NCBI GenBank assembly: GCA_964568395.1
Contig: CAZMPN010000030.1
Span: 1-11,642, forward strand
Direction of reading: 5' to 3'
Length of the DNA: 11,642 bases
Source of the DNA: UBA6016 sp964568395
GTDB lineage: Bacteria; Campylobacterota; Campylobacteria; Campylobacterales; UBA6016
Positions 1 to 6,218 of the stretch are shown here, piece after piece. Within the stretch, counting starts at the first letter, position 1, and each line of letters opens with the position of its first letter. The position numbers and the translations under genes were made by a program. The notes beneath the pieces are model-generated. The model had not been told where the DNA came from. It was given only the letters and a program-made list of their open reading frames with translations, and searched no databases.

Positions 1-772
1 TTTTGCCGTTCATAGCAGCAACCATTTTTACTACATATTTTACTTTTTGTACGTTGTCTGCAGCTTCTACAAGAGTGCCGAATTTAACGCCGATTTCGCC
101 TTGGCCTTGCGCAACTTCGTGGTGAACAACGAAAGTCTCAAGACCGATCTCTTCCATCACTTTTACCATTTCGGCTCTAAGGTCAACCATCGTGTCAACC
201 GGAGCTACCGGGAAGTAACCGCCTTTTGTTCCTGGTCTGTGACCTGAGTTGAAACCGCCGTCCATGTAAGACTTGGCAGAGTTCCAAGTACCTTCTTCGG
301 AGTCTATTTCGTAGTATTGGCAGTTGATGTCGCTTTTTACTTTGATGTCGTCAAATACGAAGAATTCGTTTTCCGGGCCAAAATATGCTACGTCGCCTAG
401 TCCTGTAGTTTTTAGGTACTCCATAGCCTTTTTGGCGATTGATCTAGGGCATTTAGCGTATAGCTCGCCTTTATAGATATTGTAAGCATCGCAGAATACG
501 ACAAGAGTAGGGTCTGCCGTAAAAGGATCTACGAAGAACGCTTTTGCGTCAGGGATAAGCTGCATATCCGATTGGTTAATCGGCTGCCAGTAAGGAATTG
601 AGCTTCCATCGAAAGGAATACCTTTGAAGCTGTCTTCGTCGATAGATTTTACATTGTAAGAAACGTGATGCCAAGTTCCTTTGAAGTCCGTAAATCTGAA
701 ATCTACGAATTCGATCTCTTTTTCTTTGATTACGTCAAACAGTTTTTTGACGTCTTCGGCGCTGCTATACAT
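1..772 (-). CDS. glnA: Glutamine synthetase type I, N-terminal part (cut by window start)
   Basis: This gene encodes glutamine synthetase, the cytosolic enzyme that makes glutamine from glutamate, ammonia and ATP. The reading frame is open from the ATG at 772-770 to the window edge, giving 257 residues of a protein usually about 470 long, so the C-terminal half lies outside. The beta-grasp N-domain holds FDGSSIPYWQPINQSDM (54-70). The catalytic domain begins with the metal-binding GPENEFFVFD (132-141, E134/E136), then SGHRPGTKGGYFP (176-188) and HHEVAQGQGEIG (217-228, E219 and E226). A good ribosome site (AAGGAGT, 778-784) sits 5 bases before the ATG and fixes the start. The gene has its own promoter in the 75-bp gap after the PHP gene. 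Adenylylation and feedback features lie in the missing part. The family identification is secure. Confidence 0.97.
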   Translation of the reverse strand, partial: MYSSAEDVKKLFDVIKEKEIEFVDFRFTDFKGTWHHVSYNVKSIDEDSFKGIPFDGSSIPYWQPINQSDMQLIPDAKAFFVDPFTADPTLVVFCDAYNIYKGELYAKCPRSIAKKAMEYLKTTGLGDVAYFGPENEFFVFDDIKVKSDINCQYYEIDSEEGTWNSAKSYMDGGFNSGHRPGTKGGYFPVAPVDTMVDLRAEMVKVMEEIGLETFVVHHEVAQGQGEIGVKFGTLVEAADNVQKVKYVVKMVAAMNGK

Positions 773-806
773 TCATAACTCCTTATAGAATTTACATAAT
801 AACAAA

Positions 807-815
807 ATTGTAGCA
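807..815 (-). promoter_or_regulatory. Extended -10 promoter element for glnA
   Basis: Read on the minus strand, this is TGCTACAAT, an extended -10 box (TGnTAyAAT) directly behind a run of six T. That is the usual form of sigma70 promoters in Campylobacter, which lack a clear -35 box. It lies 35 bases upstream of the glnA ATG, so transcription would start about 25-30 bases before the gene. No NtrC or sigma54-type GGCAC-N5-TTGC site was seen nearby. The assignment is by pattern only. Confidence 0.65.
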
Positions 816-847
816 AAAAAGACTGTATGTTTATCTTTCTCTTCTGA

Positions 848-1627
848 TTAAAAATTAAGCAGTTTCATTTTGCGTTCTTCAAAGTAGGCATACTCTTTAA
901 AACCTAACTCTTTCGCTTTTAGCATATTTTCCGTCAGATGAAACCCTATGTGCGATACATCGTGCGCATCGCTGCCGAAAGTTATAGGTATCCCGAAATC
1001 AAGCGCGGCGGCTAGCAGTTCGTTCGACGGATACTGTTCGCCTACCGGTTTTCGCAGTCCGGAAGCGTTAATCTCTATCGCCATTTCCGCTTTTTTTATC
1101 TCTTCTAGCGCCTTCATGGCAAGCCTGACCGTGTCTTTTGACGGCTTGAAGTTGAATACCTTTAGAAGATCCATGTGCCCAACTATATTGAAGTGCTTGG
1201 TTTTGGCCATTTCGCCTATAAGCCTAAAGTATTCGCCCCATGTCTCATCGGGGTCTTTACCGTGATAGTCGCCTATAAATTCCGGATTATCGAAACCCCA
1301 GCCGCCGATAAAGTGTACGGAGCCTATAAGATAATCTACATCCCTATCCAATACCCTTGAGTCTATGAAGCCGGGCAGATAGTCGACCTCATAGGCGAGC
1401 CTTATCTTTATATCTTCCTTAAACGCCTTTTTTAGCTCCAAAACCTCCTCTTCGTAACGGGCCATTTCGCCAAAACCCATTCTGTAGGCTTCGTCAAAGT
1501 TCATGGGGGCGTGGTCGGAGAAGCCGAAGAGGTCTATTTTTTTTTCGACAGCTTTTTGGACGAACTCCAGTGGCGAGCCTTTGGCATGGTTGCATAATGG
1601 TGTGTGGTTGTGCAGATCTATGACCAT
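848..1627 (-). CDS. PHP-domain phosphatase, histidinol-phosphatase (HisJ/HisK) type
   Basis: This 259-residue protein of the PHP superfamily is a metal-dependent phosphoesterase fold. Its best-known relatives (HisJ/HisK, about 260-280 residues) remove phosphate from L-histidinol phosphate, the penultimate stage of histidine synthesis. The metal-binding motifs are present in order: DLHNHTPLCNH (4-14), FSDHAP (36-41), YEVDY (79-83, E80), GSVHF (102-106, H105), GHMDLLK (150-156, H151) and GSDAHD (218-223). EINASGLRKPVGEQYPS (185-201) is typical of the HisJ branch rather than the DNA-polymerase PHP domain. No signal peptide is visible. The ATG at 1627-1625 places the first metal motif at residue 4, as expected, but its ribosome site is weak (GAAAG). 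Many Campylobacter carry a bifunctional HAD-type HisB instead, so histidine synthesis is an inference and another phosphoester substrate is possible. Confidence 0.85.
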   Translation of the reverse strand: MVIDLHNHTPLCNHAKGSPLEFVQKAVEKKIDLFGFSDHAPMNFDEAYRMGFGEMARYEEEVLELKKAFKEDIKIRLAYEVDYLPGFIDSRVLDRDVDYLIGSVHFIGGWGFDNPEFIGDYHGKDPDETWGEYFRLIGEMAKTKHFNIVGHMDLLKVFNFKPSKDTVRLAMKALEEIKKAEMAIEINASGLRKPVGEQYPSNELLAAALDFGIPITFGSDAHDVSHIGFHLTENMLKAKELGFKEYAYFEERKMKLLNF

Positions 1628-1673
1628 TTTTTAAGCTTTCAAGTTTGTTTTTGTGCTGCCGCTTTTAAATAAA

Positions 1674-1679
1674 ATTATA
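1674..1679 (-). promoter_or_regulatory. -10 box for the PHP phosphatase gene
   Basis: On the minus strand this is a perfect TATAAT preceded by TTTTTTCGTT, the T-tract plus -10 layout of Campylobacter sigma70 promoters. The T tract (1684-1689) lies between this box and the opposite cheZ -10 box. Expected transcription start is near 1667, giving a leader of roughly 40 bases. Confidence 0.65.
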
Positions 1680-1691
1680 AACGAAAAAAGC

Positions 1692-1697
1692 TATAAT
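1692..1697 (+). promoter_or_regulatory. -10 box for the cheZ-led operon
   Basis: This is a perfect TATAAT, 59 bases before the cheZ ATG, with a predicted start near 1704. The sequence just upstream is A-rich rather than T-rich because it is the opposite strand of the PHP promoter's T tract. The promoter therefore looks weaker than its divergent partner. A ribosome site (AAGG, 1742-1745) lies about 11 bases before the cheZ ATG. Confidence 0.5.
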
Positions 1698-1756
1698 AAG
1701 CCAAAATTGACGGTTAAAAGCTCTGCAAAACAAAGCAAACTAAGGTAGCTATAAAA

Positions 1757-2440
1757 ATGACGCAAGAAGAACTAGATAGACTGATGAGCGGCGATATCGG
1801 CGAAAGCGATATGGAAGCCATTACGGATACAAACGACTCATCCGAAATCAGCGACGACGAGAAGTACGCAAACGCCGAATACGACCTCGGCGCCACCAAA
1901 AGCTGGCCACCGCCACCGCCGCTAAAAGAGAATAAAGTCGTGCATCAGCTTGACGACGTTACGAAAGAGTCCGAAGAGAAGGCTACGCAGATGTTCGATA
2001 TGTTGGAGCAAATCTCCAATGAACAGATGGCCGCCGAAGAGAAGATGGGCAATATAGCCGACACTTTAAATTCTCTTAAAGACCTTATGGACAAGCTATC
2101 CGCCAAATTCCCGCAAATAGAAGCGTTTCGAGAGCAGGGCGAAAAGATAGATGCCGCGCTTGCGAGCCATGAGGAGATAGTGAACAATCTCGGCAATATC
2201 GGAATGAATACGATGAGTATAATGGATATGATGCAGTATCAAGATATCCATAGGCAAAAAATCGAGCGCGTAATCAATATCATGAGGGCGCTCTCGAACT
2301 ATATGAACAAGCTATTTGAAGGCAAGATAGACGACGAGAAGCGCGTAAGCAGCGCAAAACACATCCACGGCGACGAGAATAACGACGTAGTCGGAGACGA
2401 TGATATAGAGGCGCTAATAGCCGCATTTGGGCAAAAATGA
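1757..2440 (+). CDS. cheZ: Chemotaxis phosphatase CheZ (remote campylobacterotal type)
   Basis: CheZ removes phosphate from the response regulator CheY-P and so ends the signal to the flagellar switch. This 227-residue protein fits the remote CheZ family of Helicobacter and Campylobacter. A long helical region (about 68-190) carries the active-site helix MMQYQDIHRQKIER (158-171). D163 and Q167 occupy the positions of the E. coli catalytic Asp143/Gln147 pair. The acidic C-terminus DDDIEALIAAFGQK (214-227) resembles the CheY-binding tail of E. coli CheZ. The N-terminus MTQEELDRLMSGD (1-13) resembles the CheY-binding peptide of FliM. Between them lie an acidic linker and a five-proline run after W50 (51-55). 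The gene is first in the operon and overlaps the next gene by 4 bases (ATGA). The family call is strong; the dual CheY-binding idea is inference. Confidence 0.88.
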   Translation: MTQEELDRLMSGDIGESDMEAITDTNDSSEISDDEKYANAEYDLGATKSWPPPPPLKENKVVHQLDDVTKESEEKATQMFDMLEQISNEQMAAEEKMGNIADTLNSLKDLMDKLSAKFPQIEAFREQGEKIDAALASHEEIVNNLGNIGMNTMSIMDMMQYQDIHRQKIERVINIMRALSNYMNKLFEGKIDDEKRVSSAKHIHGDENNDVVGDDDIEALIAAFGQK

Positions 2441-3708
2441 CCCAAAAAAAAGTTGAACTGCTGTCGCCGGCCGGTGATCCTGAAAAATTTAGGGTAGCTT
2501 TAGAATACGGAGCCGATGCCGTATACGGCGGCGTAAGCCACTTTTCTCTTCGTATCAGGAGCGGCAAAGAGTTTGACCTCGATAGTTTCGGCGAGGCTAT
2601 AGAGTATGCCCACGATAGAGGTAAAAAGGTATATGCCACCGTAAACGGCTTTCCTTTTAACTCACAGCTTGGTCTTGTAGAGAAGCATCTGGCGGCGCTC
2701 GCCGAACTAAAACCTGACGCTTTCATCGTATCTACGCCAGGCGTCATAAGACTCGCAAAAAAAGTAGCCCCGAATATAGGCATACACCTATCTACCCAAG
2801 CCAACGTATTAAACTATATGGACGCCGAGGCTTATGCGGATATGGGCGTGACTCGTATCATAGCGGCCAGAGAGTGTAGCCTGAAAGACTTGGAAGGCAT
2901 CAAAAAGCATCTGCCTCATATGGAGATAGAGATATTCGTACACGGCTCCATGTGTTTTGCGTATAGCGGCAGATGTCTCGTCTCCTCCCTTCAGATGGGT
3001 AGGGTGCCAAACAGGGGAAGCTGCGCCAACGACTGCCGTATGCCGTACGAGCTGTTTGTGGAAAATCCGGAGCATAAAACGCTTATGAGGCTTGAAGAGG
3101 TGCCGGGAGAGGGGACTTATCTATTCAACGCCAAAGACCTCAATCTGTCCCAGCATATCAAAGAGATACTTGATAGCGGAGTGATAGATAGCCTAAAGAT
3201 AGAGGGGCGCACGAAAAGCCTATATTATGCGGCGGTAACGGCAAAGACATATAGAAAAGCGATAGACGACTACTATGAAGGTAAATTTGACGGGGCCTAT
3301 TACGAGGCGGAACTAAATACGTTAAAAAACAGGGGCTATACCGACGGATATATAGTGTCGCGCCCTTTTGAAAAAGAGGATGGACAAAACCTTGAGACAG
3401 CCATGAGCGAGGGCGAATTTCAGGTAAAGGGTTTTGTGCCGGAAGACGGGGTGTTTTTTTATTGCAAAGACAAGATATATCCCGGGGACGAGATAGAGAT
3501 ATTCCTGCCTTTTGGCAAAAACGTCGAGCTTTGCGATAACGAGATAGGCAGGGTCTTTGAGAGGGACGGAAAATTGATGATAACTTTTAAAAAAATCGTA
3601 ACCGAGAGCGAAAAAGAGCTTGACAGCGTACATAGCGGCAATACGAACAAGATATTCTTGCCCGTAGCTTTTCCAAAATATAGTTTACTTAGAAAAAAGG
3701 AGGATTGA
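2437..3708 (+). CDS. trhP: U32-family protein, tRNA uridine-34 hydroxylation type (TrhP-like)
   Basis: This 423-residue member of the U32 family is often labelled 'peptidase' or 'collagenase'. The closest resemblance is to E. coli TrhP (YegQ), which with prephenate-derived chemistry makes 5-hydroxyuridine at the tRNA wobble position. The TIM-barrel part starts with ELLSPAGDPEKF (7-18) and GADAVYGG (25-32). HLSTQANVLN (117-126) and MEIEIFVHGSMC (162-173) follow. Cysteines 173, 180, 196 and 200 (C-x6-C-x15-C-x3-C) match the cysteine cluster of TrhP, where an iron-sulfur centre is expected. SLKIEGRTKS (252-261) is a family signature. A small beta-rich C-terminal domain follows (about 325-415). 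The ATG overlaps the cheZ stop, so translation is probably coupled; no good ribosome site is seen. TrhP function is inferred from similarity; a related RNA-modification role is the main alternative. Confidence 0.75.
   Translation: MTQKKVELLSPAGDPEKFRVALEYGADAVYGGVSHFSLRIRSGKEFDLDSFGEAIEYAHDRGKKVYATVNGFPFNSQLGLVEKHLAALAELKPDAFIVSTPGVIRLAKKVAPNIGIHLSTQANVLNYMDAEAYADMGVTRIIAARECSLKDLEGIKKHLPHMEIEIFVHGSMCFAYSGRCLVSSLQMGRVPNRGSCANDCRMPYELFVENPEHKTLMRLEEVPGEGTYLFNAKDLNLSQHIKEILDSGVIDSLKIEGRTKSLYYAAVTAKTYRKAIDDYYEGKFDGAYYEAELNTLKNRGYTDGYIVSRPFEKEDGQNLETAMSEGEFQVKGFVPEDGVFFYCKDKIYPGDEIEIFLPFGKNVELCDNEIGRVFERDGKLMITFKKIVTESEKELDSVHSGNTNKIFLPVAFPKYSLLRKKED
3697..3704 (+). promoter_or_regulatory. Strong Shine-Dalgarno deciding the purE start
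   Basis: AAGGAGGA is a near-complete match to the 16S rRNA tail. It sits 6 bases before the ATG at 3711 and directly against the TTG at 3705, so it selects the ATG. It lies within the last codons of the upstream U32 gene. It is the strongest such site seen in this window. Confidence 0.85.
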
Positions 3709-3710
3709 AA

Positions 3711-4205
3711 ATGGCGTTTGTTTCTATACTTATGGGGTCCAAAAGCGATTATGACGTTATGAAGGGGTGCGCCGAGACTCTTGAGAAGTTCGGCGTCTCA
3801 TATGAGATACTGGTATCCAGCGCACACAGAAGCCCGGATAGGACGCATGAATACGTAAAAGAGGCCGAGGCGAAAGGGGCGAAAGTATTCGTATGCGCAG
3901 CCGGTATGGCGGCTCACCTTGCCGGCGTGGTAGCCTCTCTTACGACAAAACCGGTAATAGGCGTTCCGATGAAAGGTGGACTGATGGACGGGCTTGATAG
4001 CCTTCTCTCGACTGTGCAGATGCCAGGCGGAATGCCGGTAGCGACCGTCGCAGTAGGCAAGGCAGGCGCTACGAACGCGGCGTATCTGGCTCTTCAGATA
4101 TTGGCTCTCTCCGACGAGGATATCGCAAAAAAACTACTAAAAGACAAAGAGAAAAAAGCCAAAGCGGTTGAAGAGGATTCCAAAACGATAGAAAAGAGAA
4201 TTTAA
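3711..4205 (+). CDS. purE: N5-carboxyaminoimidazole ribonucleotide mutase PurE
   Basis: PurE moves the carboxyl group of N5-CAIR to give CAIR in de novo purine synthesis, normally as a cytosolic octamer. The 164-residue length is normal. The signature segments are MGSKSDYDVM (8-17), SAHRSPDR (37-44, catalytic-type H39), AAGMAAHLAGVVA (63-75) and KPVIGVPM (80-87). STVQMPGGMPVATVAVG (100-116) is the substrate-loop region. The C-terminus is lysine-rich and probably flexible (about 140-164). The ATG at 3711 is preferred to the TTG at 3705 because of the strong ribosome site. It starts 2 bases after the U32 stop. The partner PurK is not in the window, so class I (with PurK) is assumed, not shown. 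Confidence 0.95.
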   Translation: MAFVSILMGSKSDYDVMKGCAETLEKFGVSYEILVSSAHRSPDRTHEYVKEAEAKGAKVFVCAAGMAAHLAGVVASLTTKPVIGVPMKGGLMDGLDSLLSTVQMPGGMPVATVAVGKAGATNAAYLALQILALSDEDIAKKLLKDKEKKAKAVEEDSKTIEKRI

Positions 4206-4215
4206 GGAAAAACCT

Positions 4216-4689
4216 ATGTCTACTTGGATTTTGCTAGACGAGTTTGCTTCGATGGTTGGAAAGTCGGAAGACGAGATTATGAATCTTTGCGATAGCGGAG
4301 AGATAGAGCACAAAGAAGAAAACGGCGAAATCTACGTAGACGTGGGCAGCAGCGCGCAGCTTGTTTTGAAAAACAGCTCCGTGGTTGCCGGAGCCGAAAA
4401 CAACGACGATAGGCAGATTAGCCACTCTTTTGCGGAGAAGACCATAGGCACCATTATCGCTTTTCACGAAAGAGTGCTGGATGCAAAAGAGGAGACGTTG
4501 GAGGCCCTTAGGCGCGAGAATAAGTTTTTGAAAGAGGGGCTTATCTCGATGCAGGAGATCTACGACGAGGATAGAAAAACTATCGAGACATTGACGAAAC
4601 AGCTCGAAGTAGCGCAAGAGGAGCTTGAGTTTATGAAGCGAAAATATAAGCTGATGTGGGGGCAAGTGGTTGAAAACCACGCCAAATAA
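4216..4689 (+). CDS. Coiled-coil protein of unknown function (DUF3972 type)
   Basis: This 157-residue protein has no known enzymatic role. It corresponds by position to the hypothetical gene between purE and glyQ in Campylobacter (Cj0703 as I recall) and resembles the family called DUF3972. Residues about 5-42 (ILLDEFASMVGKSEDEI, then CDSGEIEHKEENGEIYVDV) look like a small helix-turn-helix/excisionase-like fold followed by a beta hairpin. Residues about 75-147 form a long charged coiled coil with leucines and methionines at heptad-like spacing (RRENKFLKEGL, LTKQLEVAQEELEFMKRKY). No membrane segment or signal peptide is seen. A ribosome site (AAGGA, 4204-4208) overlaps the purE stop, and the stop shares one base with the next ATG. 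The two-part design could suggest a DNA-binding or scaffold protein; this is inference. Confidence 0.8.
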   Translation: MSTWILLDEFASMVGKSEDEIMNLCDSGEIEHKEENGEIYVDVGSSAQLVLKNSSVVAGAENNDDRQISHSFAEKTIGTIIAFHERVLDAKEETLEALRRENKFLKEGLISMQEIYDEDRKTIETLTKQLEVAQEELEFMKRKYKLMWGQVVENHAK

Positions 4690-5333
4690 TGAGCCGCGAA
4701 ATAATAATATTCGACCTTGACGGCACTCTTGTGGACAGCGGCGATAATATATCGGCCGCCATCAACCACACAAGGGCGGCTTTCGGACTTGACGCTATGG
4801 ATAGTTCTTTTATCCTCGACCAGATAAATAAAGACGATATAAACGCCGCGAAGGTGTTTTACGAAACCGAAAAGTTTACGGATGTCCAAAGGGCGATTTT
4901 CGAACCGTACTACTATGAGATATGCGGACAAAACATATCGATGTACGAGAAAATAGATTTTTATCTAGAAGAGTTCAGAAAAAGCGGCTACAAGATGGCC
5001 GTCGCCACAAACGGCAGAAGCGTCTTTGCGACAAAGATACTGGAGGCTCTAGGCATATCCGAATATTTTGACTTTATTTTGGGCGCCGACAACGTAGCCC
5101 TTCCAAAGCCAAATCCCGAGATGCTGCTAAAAATATTGGACGGTTTTGAGAGCAAGGAAGGTTCTAATATAGTGATGGTCGGCGACAGCATCAAAGACGT
5201 CAAGGCCGCGCGCGCGATTAGTATAACCTCCGTCGTCGCGGAATGGGGTTTTGGAGCCGAAAAGCCTATAGGCGACAAAAACCTGCAAAAGAGCAGCGAG
5301 CTCAACTGGATAATAGATTTTTTTAAGGACTAA
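4689..5333 (+). CDS. HAD-superfamily phosphatase (phosphoglycolate phosphatase-like)
   Basis: This 214-residue haloacid dehalogenase-type hydrolase should dephosphorylate a small phosphometabolite through a phospho-aspartate intermediate. All four motifs are present: I, IFDLDGTLVDS (7-17, D9 nucleophile, D11 acid/base); II, VATNG (105-109, T107); III, ALPKPNPEM (137-145, K140); and IV, MVGDSIKDVKAA (163-174, D166 and D170). A helical cap lies between motifs I and II (about 18-90), as in Gph and PGMB-like members. The start overlaps the upstream stop (TAATG), so expression is likely coupled. The substrate cannot be read from sequence; phosphoglycolate, a nucleotide or a sugar phosphate are all possible. 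As far as I recall C. jejuni lacks this gene at this position. Confidence 0.88.
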   Translation: MSREIIIFDLDGTLVDSGDNISAAINHTRAAFGLDAMDSSFILDQINKDDINAAKVFYETEKFTDVQRAIFEPYYYEICGQNISMYEKIDFYLEEFRKSGYKMAVATNGRSVFATKILEALGISEYFDFILGADNVALPKPNPEMLLKILDGFESKEGSNIVMVGDSIKDVKAARAISITSVVAEWGFGAEKPIGDKNLQKSSELNWIIDFFKD

Positions 5334-5339
5334 AATTTT

Positions 5340-6218
5340 ATGACACTAACATTTAGCGAACTATTTTTGAAATTGCAAGAGTTTTGGATGAAAGAGGGTT
5401 GTTCAATAGTGCAGCCTTACGACCTTCCAGCTGGAGCCGGAACGTTTCATCCCGCCACTCTTCTGAGAAGCCTCGATAAAAAACCTTGGAGCGTAGCTTA
5501 TGTGGCCCCAAGCCGTAGACCTAGCGACGGAAGATACGGCGAGAACCCAAATAGGCTCGGCGCATACTACCAGTTTCAAGTGATTATCAAGCCGAGTCCA
5601 GAGGGGATACAAGAAAAATATCTTAAAAGCCTGGAGTTTTTGGGGTTAAATCTGGCCGAGCACGACATAAGATTCGTTGAGGACAACTGGGAGTCCCCTA
5701 CGCTTGGCGCATGGGGCCTTGGCTGGGAGGTATGGCTTGACGGCATGGAGGTTACGCAGTTTACCTATTTTCAGCAAGTCGCCGGTATCGCGTGCGAGCC
5801 TGTTGCCGTAGAGATAACGTACGGTATGGAGAGGCTGGCTATGTATCTGCAGGGGGTCGAAAACGTATATGAGCTTGCATGGAACGAAAACTATAAATAT
5901 GCGGATATACACTTTGAGACGGAGAGGGAGTTTAGCGCTTATAACTTCGAGGTCGCAAATACCCAGATGCTGTTTCGACATTTCGACGATGCGATAAACG
6001 AGTGCAAAAACGCTCTTGAGCACGGCTTGCCGCTTCCGGCGTACGACCAGTGCATTATTGCTTCCCACTGTTTCAATACGCTTGATGCCAGAAAGGCGAT
6101 TTCGGTTACGGAGAGGGCGAATTTTATCCTAAAAATAAGGGAGCTCGCAAAATCGAGCGCCATGCTCTACAAAGAGCAGGAGGAAGAGCGCGAAGAGAGG
6201 CTCAAAAGGTTTAAATGA
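5340..6218 (+). CDS. glyQ: Glycine--tRNA ligase alpha subunit GlyQ
   Basis: GlyQ is the catalytic subunit of the bacterial alpha2-beta2 glycyl-tRNA synthetase, which charges tRNA-Gly using ATP and glycine. The 292-residue length is normal. It opens with LKLQEFWMKEGCSIVQPYD (10-28). Class II motif 2 lies in PSRRPSDGRYGENPNRLG (57-74). A strongly conserved stretch VEDNWESPTLGAWGLGWEVW (113-132) follows. Motif 3 is VEITYGMERLAMYL (157-170), including the ATP-binding arginine. The C-terminus is helical and charged. A ribosome site (AAGGA, 5325-5329) lies 10 bases before the ATG, 6 bases after the HAD stop. The beta subunit gene glyS is not adjacent, as is usual in Campylobacter and Helicobacter. 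The stop overlaps the next ATG by 4 bases. Confidence 0.97.
   Translation: MTLTFSELFLKLQEFWMKEGCSIVQPYDLPAGAGTFHPATLLRSLDKKPWSVAYVAPSRRPSDGRYGENPNRLGAYYQFQVIIKPSPEGIQEKYLKSLEFLGLNLAEHDIRFVEDNWESPTLGAWGLGWEVWLDGMEVTQFTYFQQVAGIACEPVAVEITYGMERLAMYLQGVENVYELAWNENYKYADIHFETEREFSAYNFEVANTQMLFRHFDDAINECKNALEHGLPLPAYDQCIIASHCFNTLDARKAISVTERANFILKIRELAKSSAMLYKEQEEEREERLKRFK

Larger units (their letters stand above)
1628..1756. promoter_or_regulatory. Divergent intergenic region between the PHP gene and cheZ
   Basis: This 129-bp AT-rich spacer drives two divergent units. It contains a minus-strand -10 box (1674-1679) and a plus-strand -10 box (1692-1697), 12 bases apart. No sigma54 (GGCAC-N5-TTGC) or sigma28 (CGATWT) element was found, although the downstream cheZ is a motility gene. 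No palindromic operator, riboswitch or RNA gene was recognised. Confidence 0.7.

Noticed and set aside
47..247. Short plus-strand frame at the window start
   Set aside because: It is the opposite strand of glnA, whose conserved residues are clear on the minus strand.
1628..1756. Sigma54 or sigma28 promoter for cheZ
   Set aside because: No GGCAC-N5-TTGC and no CGATWT sequence was found; only sigma70-like -10 boxes are present.
2280..2804. 174-codon open frame on the minus strand across the cheZ/U32 junction
   Set aside because: It lies opposite two well-identified genes, and its translation is rich in Ser, Arg and Leu with no recognisable motif. It is an antisense by-product of codon bias.
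3705..3710. TTG start for purE, two codons upstream
   Set aside because: It abuts the Shine-Dalgarno (3697-3704). The ATG at 3711 has proper spacing and matches the family's N-terminus.
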